Shown here: piece by piece, positions 44,833 through 51,718 of the stretch
How the letters are laid out: each line of letters begins with the position of its first letter
Position numbering within the stretch: position 1 is the first letter of the stretch
DNA from: Thalassobacillus pellis
GTDB lineage: Bacteria > Bacillota > Bacilli > Bacillales > Halobacillaceae
Assembly (NCBI RefSeq): GCF_016908295.1
Contig: NZ_JAFBDO010000001.1
Coordinates: 496,001-560,000 of the forward strand
Reading direction: 5' to 3'
DNA: 64,000 nt
Made by a program: the position numbers and the translations under genes
Notes under the pieces: model-generated
Databases searched by the model: none
What the model saw: the letters and a program-made list of their open reading frames with translations, nothing else
Told to the model about the DNA's origin: nothing

Positions 44833-45907
44833 CGTACTTCCTCACCTTTAATTGATCTAAAATTTCGTTCAAACTTAAATCTGCGACTGCCATCGATGTG
44901 TCTGCCACTCCGTAATAGATTCGCACGGTATCTTCCTTAACAGTTACTCCACAGGAGAAGACAACGTTGCCAAAAAAACCAGCCTTTTCGTAATCTTCTT
45001 CCGGAACTAGAATAGGCTCTTCTGTTTTGGCTAAAACACGTGAAGGATTCTTGTAATCTAGTAAAACGGCCCCGAGGCAGTAACGGTCATTTCTATCAGC
45101 GGCATGATAGATTTCAAGCCAGCCTTCTTCCGTTTTGAACGGAACTGCTCCACCGCCGATCCTGCCATTGTCCCAGCCATCCTCGCTTAGCCCAAGCAAA
45201 TGCTGGTGATTTCCCCAGTGGATAAGATTCTCCGATTCCGCAATCCATATTTCCGGCCTGCCTATTCCTTTTGGAACCGGCCGGTGCAGTGTATAATACT
45301 TTCCTTCTATTTTTTCTGGAAAAATAGCGACATCTTTATTTTCCGGATGAAGCATGAGACCATGGCGCTCATAATCTTCAAAGTCCTTGGTCGAAACAAG
45401 GCCTACACCTATTCCTTCCGGCGAAACAGCGCTGTACTGAATATAATAAGTATCATCGATTTGAGTGACGCGCGGATCCTCGATTCCCCATGACTCCCGT
45501 TCATTCTCCGGATAAAGGAATGGTCTGTCATCAATGTCAAAATGATACCCGTCCTTACTCCTGGCAATCCGAATGTAAGATAGAGAAGTCAAATAGGCTG
45601 TACGCCTGTCCTCCGAATCATTCTTGGCAATGGTCCTTGGATCTGAAAAGTCATAGGCTGGGTCATCCTTGTCCAGTTCAATGATTTCAAGCTTTCCTTT
45701 TTCTTCAGAAAAATCAACGAAAGGTGCTTTCACTTTCTTTGGGTCGTGACTAATCGGCCTTTCAGCGACCCGGAGAAGCAGAAGCACTTCCCCCTGATAC
45801 TCAGCCACCCCTGCATTGAATGCCCCGATAACTTCATGCCCCTCATGAAAAGGAGAAATATCAGATGGAAAAATGATGGGATTCCCTTTAAAACGATCAA
45901 CCTTCAT
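44813..45907 (-). CDS. GH130-family mannoside phosphorylase or mannosidase
   Basis: A 364-residue five-bladed beta-propeller enzyme of family GH130. The signature region has the candidate catalytic Asp in WGIEDPRVTQ, and NAGVAEYQGEVLLLLRVAER and GGGAVPFKTEEGWLEIYH are further family segments. GH130 members phosphorolyse beta-mannosides or hydrolyse beta-1,2-mannosides. No signal peptide, so it acts in the cytosol on imported oligosaccharide. First gene of the operon, whose promoter region has LacI-type operators. Confidence 0.88.
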   Translation of the reverse strand: MKVDRFKGNPIIFPSDISPFHEGHEVIGAFNAGVAEYQGEVLLLLRVAERPISHDPKKVKAPFVDFSEEKGKLEIIELDKDDPAYDFSDPRTIAKNDSEDRRTAYLTSLSYIRIARSKDGYHFDIDDRPFLYPENERESWGIEDPRVTQIDDTYYIQYSAVSPEGIGVGLVSTKDFEDYERHGLMLHPENKDVAIFPEKIEGKYYTLHRPVPKGIGRPEIWIAESENLIHWGNHQHLLGLSEDGWDNGRIGGGAVPFKTEEGWLEIYHAADRNDRYCLGAVLLDYKNPSRVLAKTEEPILVPEEDYEKAGFFGNVVFSCGVTVKEDTVRIYYGVADTSMAVADLSLNEILDQLKVRKYDELSSK

Positions 45908-45994
45908 TACGTATCCTCCAAGCTTAACTTAATGATCTTCCACCTCCTATGTAATCCCTTACAAAAAAGCAGAAGACAAAACATTACTTATGTT

Positions 45995-46042
45995 TTTGTA
46001 ACTTTACTAAACTTAATAATTGTAATATAGTAACCTTACAAA
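45995..46042. promoter_or_regulatory. Two LacI-type operators before the GH130 operon
   Basis: TTTGTAACTTTACTAA (45995-46010) and TAGTAACCTTACAAA (46028-46042) are near-palindromes of TTTGTAACNTTACAAA, matching the perfect site at 46145. A looser TGTAATCCCTTACA lies at 45950-45963 near the operon start. Confidence 0.65.
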
Positions 46043-46144
46043 GAATTATACACGCTAAATATTTCGTGTCAACATGATGATTTTAAAATTTTCAGTGCAA
46101 TCAAACCGCCGCGAAAGCTATATGAACCGAGTTAACAGCCGGGA

Positions 46145-46164
46145 TTTTTGTAACGTTACAAAAA
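46145..46164. promoter_or_regulatory. Perfect LacI-type operator before the regulator gene
   Basis: TTTTTGTAACGTTACAAAAA is a perfect 20-bp palindrome with the central CG step typical of LacI-family sites. It lies about 45 nt before the regulator start, which suggests autoregulation. Confidence 0.72.
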
Positions 46165-46209
46165 AGATTACATTTTTCTGTTAAAATATACACAGAAAGG
46201 AAAATGGCC

Positions 46210-47217
46210 ATGAAAAAACGAATTACTATGCAAGATATCGCTGATCATTTAAATATATCGAAAAACTCTGTGTCACAAGCTTTTTCCGGTAAACCAGGTG
46301 TAAGCGAAGAAACGAGGAAGCAAATCTATCGAGTAGCAGACAAGCTCGGGTATCAATACACGAAGAAAAATAATCATTCCCAGCAAACTGTCGGCAATAT
46401 CGGATTGATTGCTTCCGAATTCGCATTTTCGATGACAAGTTTTTTCGGGGAAATCTATCTAAGTATAGAAGAAGAGGTAAGAAAAAGAGGAAAAAATCTA
46501 TTGATTCAATCCATTAAAAAAGACGAAAAAGAGAACTTCATCCTTCCCTCTTTCATCGAAAACAGACAGGTGGATGGGATCCTGATCCTGTCCCATATAA
46601 GCAACGAATACATTCAAAAAGTGATTTCTACAGGAATTCCAACCGTCTTGATCGATCATCACCACCCGAGCATTGAAGCAGATGCGATTCTCACAAACAA
46701 CCGCTTCGGTGCTTATAAAGCCATCCAGCACTTAATCGAGCTGGGCCATAAAAATATCGCCTATATCGGCGATGTAAACTTCTCCCCAAGTTATCAGGAA
46801 CGGTGGGAAGGGTACCTGCTTGCATTACGCGAATTCGACATCAAACCCGACGAGCGTCTCATGTTTACCGATGCAAAGGAAGACGAACTCGTCCTCAACA
46901 CTTTCATCCAGCAGCTTCCATACCAGCCCACCGCCTGGTTCTGCGTCAACGATGGGCTGGGTTATTTAATCAATACCGGACTGCAAAAGCATGGCATCCA
47001 CGTGCCAGAAGACGCGTCTGTCTGCAGCTTTGATAATGGTAAATTATCGCAGCTTTCCAGCCCCAGCATCACCACCATGGACATCGATTTAGGCGATTAC
47101 GGAGTTAAAGCCGTAGAAAGACTATTTTGGAGATTCGAAAATCAAGACCAGCCCTACCAGGAAGTATTACTGCCAGCAAAATTACTGGAAAGACAATCCA
47201 CTACAAAGGCTAAATAG
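46210..47217 (+). CDS. LacI-family transcriptional regulator
   Basis: A 335-residue repressor. The N-terminal helix-turn-helix and hinge (ITMQDIADHLNISKNSVSQAF) precede a periplasmic-binding-protein-like sensor domain (ILILSHISN, NNRFGAYKAIQHLIELGHKNIAYIG, WFCVNDGLGYLI). It is divergent from the GH130 operon with about 300 nt between, where three to four matching palindromes lie. I place the start at 46210 because AAAGG gives a 9-nt spacing; the ATG at 46204 is too close. Confidence 0.93.
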   Translation: MKKRITMQDIADHLNISKNSVSQAFSGKPGVSEETRKQIYRVADKLGYQYTKKNNHSQQTVGNIGLIASEFAFSMTSFFGEIYLSIEEEVRKRGKNLLIQSIKKDEKENFILPSFIENRQVDGILILSHISNEYIQKVISTGIPTVLIDHHHPSIEADAILTNNRFGAYKAIQHLIELGHKNIAYIGDVNFSPSYQERWEGYLLALREFDIKPDERLMFTDAKEDELVLNTFIQQLPYQPTAWFCVNDGLGYLINTGLQKHGIHVPEDASVCSFDNGKLSQLSSPSITTMDIDLGDYGVKAVERLFWRFENQDQPYQEVLLPAKLLERQSTTKAK

Positions 47218-47223
47218 GAGGAA

Positions 47224-47246
47224 ACGAGCAGAAATGCTCGTTTTTT
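47224..47246 (+). terminator. Intrinsic terminator after lacI-type gene
   Basis: ACGAGCA and TGCTCGT close a GAAA tetraloop and run into TTTTTT. A related hairpin (AAACGAGC-CGAA-GCTCGTTT) follows at 47392-47411 without a plus-strand T-run. Confidence 0.82.
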
Positions 47247-47447
47247 CTGTTTTTAGAGAGGCGGAGTGTGGCTGGGGCGAGTGTAAATTTAGAGGGCCAC
47301 AGTTGTTCAGAGTTCAGAGCTTACATTTATGGATAAATTATTCTGACTAGTGAGGTCGTATATAAATGCAGATTTTTTCAAAAAGGAAAAGAAACGAGCC
47401 GAAGCTCGTTTCTCCATTAGAAAGTTATTCCTTTCGCACTTTCGCGC

Positions 47448-47614
47448 ACGCGTGTTTCACCTTTGAACACGCAGACTCGCCCTTGGGCACGCGTTTTATA
47501 CCTCTAAACACGCGGAATGCGTCTCTGGATACGCGTATTCCTCTAATGAATACGCGTATCCATCCCTCCAGCACGCGTTGACTTACCTTTAGTACGCGTT
47601 CTCAACTACAAAAC
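47448..47614. repeat. Array B: eight about 21-bp units headed by ACGCGT
   Basis: In the gene-free stretch 47218-47757. ACGCGT-like hexamers begin at 47448, 47469, 47489, 47510, 47531, 47552, 47573 and 47594: steps of 21, 20, 21, 21, 21, 21 and 21. The spacers share a weak CCTTTGAAC-like end. It lies 144 nt before the NERD gene start and in the same orientation as array C. One 20-bp step breaks any single reading frame. Confidence 0.85.
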
Positions 47615-47757
47615 CTTCTCAATCTTCATTTTCCCCAAACACTTTATACATTTTTAATTAAGAAGCTTGCGATAAAAACCTTGATTAAGCCTATTAAGAG
47701 GGGAAATACAATATTTGTCGAATTATTAAAGATAGCTTAATAGAAGGAAGTGATGTA

Positions 47758-48726
47758 TTGATCATAAAACCCCGCAATCTACCAATTGAAATACGAAAGC
47801 TGGAATCATTACAAAGGCGGCTTTCGCTAAAACACCCCCAATATCAGCATGTTTCGGATCAATTAGGCAAATTTAAATCCGGCCATAACGGTGAAGAATC
47901 TCTGGATTTTCCTCTATCATTTTTATCTACGCAAAAATACCGCATATTGCATAACCTTCGTTTAAATGATGGCTCCCGTTTTTTCCAACTAGATACCCTC
48001 ATTCTATCTCCCCAGTTTTTGCTCATTCTTGAAGTAAAGAATTATTCAGGAACATTGACCTTTAATACTTCTTATAACCAATTGATTCGCGAAAAAGACG
48101 GTCTTGAGGAAGCTTTTCCAGATCCCGTTATTCAGGTTACCCGCCAACAGGAGCAATTACAGGCATGGATGCAGGCTCAATTAGGATTTACAATGATGGT
48201 GGAAACTCTAGTGGTATTTGCGAATGAACGTACCGTAGTCAAATCTACTGAAAACGATAAAGAAACCATGCTGAGAGTCACTAATCGCTCGGCTTTACCC
48301 TACAGAATCAGGGAATTGGAGAAAAAGCATCAGCATAATAAGAAACATGAATTAAAATCTTTAAGTGACTATTTAATAAGGGCAAACCAAGAGATAGATT
48401 GGGATATCCTTGAAAAATACCAAATAAAGAGAACAGAGATCAAAACCGGAGTAGCCTGTCCAAAATGTGCCTTGATACCCATGCTAAGGGAATTTCGAGT
48501 TTGGGCCTGCCCGCGCTGCCAATTCAAATCGAGAGATTCGCATCTTGAAGCACTAAAAGATTATTATTACCTTATCAGCCCAACAATTTCAAATAGAGAA
48601 GCAAGAGATTTTCTACACATCTCATCAAGAGACATAGCCTACTGGATGTTACGTAGGTTGGGAAGTAAAAGTGCCGGAAGAGGAATGAGGTATAATTTAG
48701 GAAATTTATTTGATTATGAAGGCTAA
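47758..48726 (+). CDS. NERD-domain protein with zinc ribbon and C-terminal helical domain
   Basis: A 322-residue protein. The NERD (nuclease-related) domain spans about residues 45-160, with the restriction-fold residues Asp in FFQLDTLILS and ExK in LILEVKNYSG. A four-Cys zinc ribbon (CPKCALIPM...CPRCQF) follows near residue 240, then a segment like a helix-turn-helix (NREARDFLHISSRDIAYWMLRRLG). NERD proteins are suspected nucleases, and none is well characterised in Bacilli. TTG start with AAGGAAGTG. The gene stands alone between ACGCGT arrays B and C. Confidence 0.85.
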   Translation: MIIKPRNLPIEIRKLESLQRRLSLKHPQYQHVSDQLGKFKSGHNGEESLDFPLSFLSTQKYRILHNLRLNDGSRFFQLDTLILSPQFLLILEVKNYSGTLTFNTSYNQLIREKDGLEEAFPDPVIQVTRQQEQLQAWMQAQLGFTMMVETLVVFANERTVVKSTENDKETMLRVTNRSALPYRIRELEKKHQHNKKHELKSLSDYLIRANQEIDWDILEKYQIKRTEIKTGVACPKCALIPMLREFRVWACPRCQFKSRDSHLEALKDYYYLISPTISNREARDFLHISSRDIAYWMLRRLGSKSAGRGMRYNLGNLFDYEG

Positions 48727-48799
48727 ACTTGTGGACGTATATGAGGATTATATTCTTCTATCTCATGTTAATATTCATTTGCGGGGCTATACCACTTGT

Positions 48800-49041
48800 A
48801 CGCGTTTTCTTCATATGTACACGCGTTTCTCCTCGCGAATGCGCGTGTTCCGCCCTTTGGCACGCGTATTACGCTTTGGAACACGCGTTTTTACTTTCCG
48901 GCACGCGTGCTTCACTTTGGAACACGCGTTTCCCACTCTCCCAGCACGCGTACCTCGCTTTGGAACACGCGTTTCCACTCTCCCAGCACGCGTACCCCGC
49001 CTCGGAACAAGCGTACCCGACCTCTGAATCTGAACACGCGC
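48800..49041. repeat. Array C: twelve about 21-bp units headed by ACGCGT
   Basis: In the gene-free stretch 48727-49131. Hexamers begin at 48800, 48821, 48841, 48862, 48883, 48903, 48924, 48946, 48967, 48988, 49009 and 49036; most steps are 20-22 bp. Spacers often end CTTTGGAAC. Units from 48915 to 49005 form a higher-order repeat of 42-43 bp (TTTGGAACACGCGTTTCC then ACTCTCCCAGCACGCGTACC). Indels make a coding role unlikely. Confidence 0.87.
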
Positions 49042-49095
49042 ATTCCTAAACTAATGAACGCACCACCTCTGCCTCCCCTCCCCCTAAACTAAATC

Positions 49096-49118
49096 AACCC
49101 CAGGCTCGGCCTGGGGTT
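49096..49118. terminator. Terminator-like hairpin between array C and M20 gene
   Basis: AACCCCAGG and CCTGGGGTT pair around CTCGG. It lies 14 nt after the M20 stop (minus strand) and after array C. Confidence 0.65.
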
Positions 49119-49131
49119 TCCTTATGGAAAA

Positions 49132-50415
49132 TTATTTACGCTCTTTACACCAATCAAGGATAAAGGCTGCAATGGACTTCGTGACATCGCGTACAGTGTC
49201 CAGTTCGACGTATTCATTGGGGGCGTGCATGTTGGCTCCGCTTGGGCCGTAGCATGTGGCTGGGATGTTGAATTCGTGGAAGGCGCGCATATCGGTGGTT
49301 CCGGTCATGCTCATATGTTCGATTGGTTCGCCGAAGGTATTTTCATGTGCTGCTGCGAGTGTACGTACTAATTCGGAGTCCTCGGCCATGGTGCTTCCTG
49401 GGGCGGCGAATCCGTAGAAGCTGATCTCTGGCGGGACTTCTCTTAGCCAGCTGTCTTCCTGGGCTGCTTCCATCAGCCAGTCTCTCACTTCGCTCTGGAC
49501 TTCTTCCGGCTCGCGTCTTGGATCAAAGCCAATCCTTACGTCAAAGGTGCATTCGGATGGGACGTTGGATGGCCAGTCGCCGCTATGGATCATGCCGACA
49601 TTGACGTTAAGTGGGTGAGGATGGTCGGCGTAATCCGGGTGTTTCGGCTGGGCGTTGACATGTGCTTGATAATTTTCGAGCGCCTGAACCAGCCGGACCG
49701 CTTTATTGATCGGGTTCTGCGCTTTGTCGGCGCGTTCGACATGGGCGCCGCTGCCGTTCACTTTTACTTTCATCCACAGCACGCCCACCTGAGATTTCAT
49801 CCATTTCAGGCCGAATGGCTCTGGAATGATCGCTCCGTCGGCTACAAATCCTCTGTCCAGTAAGGCTAGTGCGCCATTGCCGGTGCACTCCTCTTCCAGC
49901 ACGGTATGAATCTGCACATCAGCACCAAGGTTAAGACCAACTTCCTTAATTGCTTTCACCGCAAAAATCATCGCTGTAACACCTGATTTCATGTCGCACA
50001 TGCCTCGGCCATACAGCTTTCCGTCGACTTCGATCGGATCATACGGCGGGTAATCCCATAGTTCTTCCGGCTCGGCGCTGACGACATCGATATGCCCCTG
50101 CAAAATGAGACTCTTCCCAATTTTCTCGCCATCCGTTTTCCACTCGCCTGCTATTACCGGTCTGCCATCATAAGACCATTTCGTTTTCCCAAAATTACGG
50201 TAATGGGAGATTTTTTCGGGATCCGGCTCAAATGCGGTCGTATTCAATCCCATTCCATCCAGGAAACTTTTAATGTGGTGCTGCACGCCTGCTTCGTTCC
50301 CGAGCGTGCTTTTATGGGAAACGATTTCTTTTAAAAAGGTAATCTCATCCTCCCACTGCTGATCGATCATCTCAAAAACTTTCTCCAGCTCGGCGGTCTG
50401 CTGCTTTTGGCTCAT
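49132..50415 (-). CDS. M20-family metallopeptidase / ArgE-DapE-type deacylase
   Basis: A 427-residue zinc-dependent amidohydrolase. Metal-binding and catalytic motifs: LQGHIDVVSAEP with the first His and Asp, GRGMCDMKSG with the bridging Asp, and the general base in VLEEECTGNG. Relatives cleave N-acyl amino acids or dipeptides. Last gene of the peptide transporter region, downstream of an amidohydrolase gene; a 93-nt repeat lies between the two. GGAGG precedes the ATG. Confidence 0.92.
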   Translation of the reverse strand: MSQKQQTAELEKVFEMIDQQWEDEITFLKEIVSHKSTLGNEAGVQHHIKSFLDGMGLNTTAFEPDPEKISHYRNFGKTKWSYDGRPVIAGEWKTDGEKIGKSLILQGHIDVVSAEPEELWDYPPYDPIEVDGKLYGRGMCDMKSGVTAMIFAVKAIKEVGLNLGADVQIHTVLEEECTGNGALALLDRGFVADGAIIPEPFGLKWMKSQVGVLWMKVKVNGSGAHVERADKAQNPINKAVRLVQALENYQAHVNAQPKHPDYADHPHPLNVNVGMIHSGDWPSNVPSECTFDVRIGFDPRREPEEVQSEVRDWLMEAAQEDSWLREVPPEISFYGFAAPGSTMAEDSELVRTLAAAHENTFGEPIEHMSMTGTTDMRAFHEFNIPATCYGPSGANMHAPNEYVELDTVRDVTKSIAAFILDWCKERK

Positions 50416-50444
50416 ACATCAACCTCCATGGAATTTTCGATTTT

Positions 50445-50537
50445 TAGAAAAACTTGGCTTGTCGCCAAGTCCTTATGGCGAAAGCCTTAGTATTACTTAT
50501 ACTTTAACCCTTTAGCAAAGTTAAACTGTCTTAAAGT
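50445..50537. repeat. 93-nt structured repeat, copy 2
   Basis: Aligns without gaps to 38350-38442 (7 differences). On the minus strand the CTTGGC...GCCAAG stem is followed by TTTTTCT, so it could end transcription of the amidohydrolase gene, whose stop lies 20 nt before it. Confidence 0.75.
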
Positions 50538-50556
50538 ACAAAAAAGGCTTCCCTCT

Positions 50557-51705
50557 CTATCCATCTTCTCGCCGGAAAACGATTTCTCCTTCTGTCATCG
50601 TAAAACGGACGCTGCCATTTTCATGCAGGGGATGGCTGTCCCACAGCACAAGGTCAGCGTCTTTTCCTGCTTCAATACTGCCTTTCCTGTCATCCAATCC
50701 TAAAATCCAGGCGGCATCGAGAGTCACGCTCCGCAAAGCTTTCCCGGCATCAAGTCCTGCTTTGATTGCTTGCTGCATGGAGGTCTGCAGATGGGTGATC
50801 GGAATGACGGGATGGTCGGTTATAGAAGAAAATGGAATTCCGTGCTCGGCAAACACGCGATAGGTATCCCAGGATATCTGGTTGAGCTCGACTTTGCTTC
50901 TGCTTGATAATGTCGGGCCAATGGAAAATTTGACTTTATCCTTATATTTTGCCAGCTCACCTGTGATCAGGTGGCCTTCCGTGACGTGTTCGATATGTAA
51001 GTCCAACTCGAATTCTTCCGCAATCCGGATGGCCGTAAGAATGTCGTCGGCACGGTGTGCGTGGACGCAGACGGGAATTTCCCGCTTCAATGCTCTGCCT
51101 AACGCTTCTTTCTTCAAATCCCGTGCTGCATCTAATTTTAAATAGTTCTGTGCTTCGACAAAAGCGTCGCGAATCAATGATGCAACGCCCATCCGCGTAA
51201 TCGGAGCATGGCCTTTTTTGCCATGAATGTTCTTTGGGTTTTCGCCTAACGCCATTTTTAAGCCGGCAATCTCTTCCACTACCAGCTCTGACAATGGACG
51301 GTTCGGCTTCACTTTCACAATGGCGGTCAGACCTCCGATGGCATTGGCACTTCCTGGCAGGACCTGGACAGTGGTGACTCCGCAGCTCGCAGCATCACGA
51401 AATCCCTGGTCAAACGGATTGATGCCGTCGATGGCGCGCATCTGCGGCGTTACGGGAGAGGAGGTTTCGTTGAAATCGGCACCTTCCCAGGCCAGTCCTT
51501 CTTCATCGATGCCGAGATGAGTGTGGGTGTCGATCCAGCCCGGGGTCAGAACTTTTCCCGCAGCGTCAATCACTTCATACCCGCTCACATCCACATCAGA
51601 AGCGCGGCCGACTTTTTCTATTTTTCCTTCTTTCACTAAAACGGCAGCATCCTGAAGCGGTGCTCCAGCTGCTGTTTCGATCGTTGCATTGGTGATGGCA
51701 AGCAT
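50557..51705 (-). CDS. Amidohydrolase-superfamily enzyme (imidazolonepropionase/dihydroorotase-like)
   Basis: A 382-residue TIM-barrel metal hydrolase with the first HxH in GWIDTHTHLGID near residue 65, and later metal His in VCVHAHRADD and LHIEHVTEGH and the Asp in SSITDHPV. The C-terminal beta-sandwich (GSIEAGKDADLVLWDSHPL) is typical. Cyclic amides or dipeptide-like amides are likely substrates, not further defined. The ATG at 51705 follows AAAGGGTGG and lies 13 nt after the regulator stop. Confidence 0.9.
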   Translation of the reverse strand: MLAITNATIETAAGAPLQDAAVLVKEGKIEKVGRASDVDVSGYEVIDAAGKVLTPGWIDTHTHLGIDEEGLAWEGADFNETSSPVTPQMRAIDGINPFDQGFRDAASCGVTTVQVLPGSANAIGGLTAIVKVKPNRPLSELVVEEIAGLKMALGENPKNIHGKKGHAPITRMGVASLIRDAFVEAQNYLKLDAARDLKKEALGRALKREIPVCVHAHRADDILTAIRIAEEFELDLHIEHVTEGHLITGELAKYKDKVKFSIGPTLSSRSKVELNQISWDTYRVFAEHGIPFSSITDHPVIPITHLQTSMQQAIKAGLDAGKALRSVTLDAAWILGLDDRKGSIEAGKDADLVLWDSHPLHENGSVRFTMTEGEIVFRREDG

Positions 51706-51718
51706 GCTTCCACCCTTT

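Noticed and set aside
40035-47312. 15-nt identity CACAGTTGTTCAGAG at 40035 and 47298
   Set aside because: Too short and without shared flanks or structure to call a repeat family.
47392-47411. Second GAGC hairpin after the LacI gene as a terminator
   Set aside because: No T-run follows on the plus strand and no minus-strand gene ends into it; noted only as a hairpin.
47366-47581. Open frame through array B
   Set aside because: Same reason as for array C: no start signal, and a 20-bp step breaks the frame.
33954-49041. Arrays as CRISPR
   Set aside because: The period is 21 bp with only about 6-10 conserved bases per unit, there are no 30-bp-class spacers, and no cas gene is nearby.
48710-49092. 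Open frames through array C encoding repeated seven-residue units
   Set aside because: They overlap in three frames, lack ribosome binding sites and only arise from the 21-bp period; one-base indels between units show that no frame is kept.
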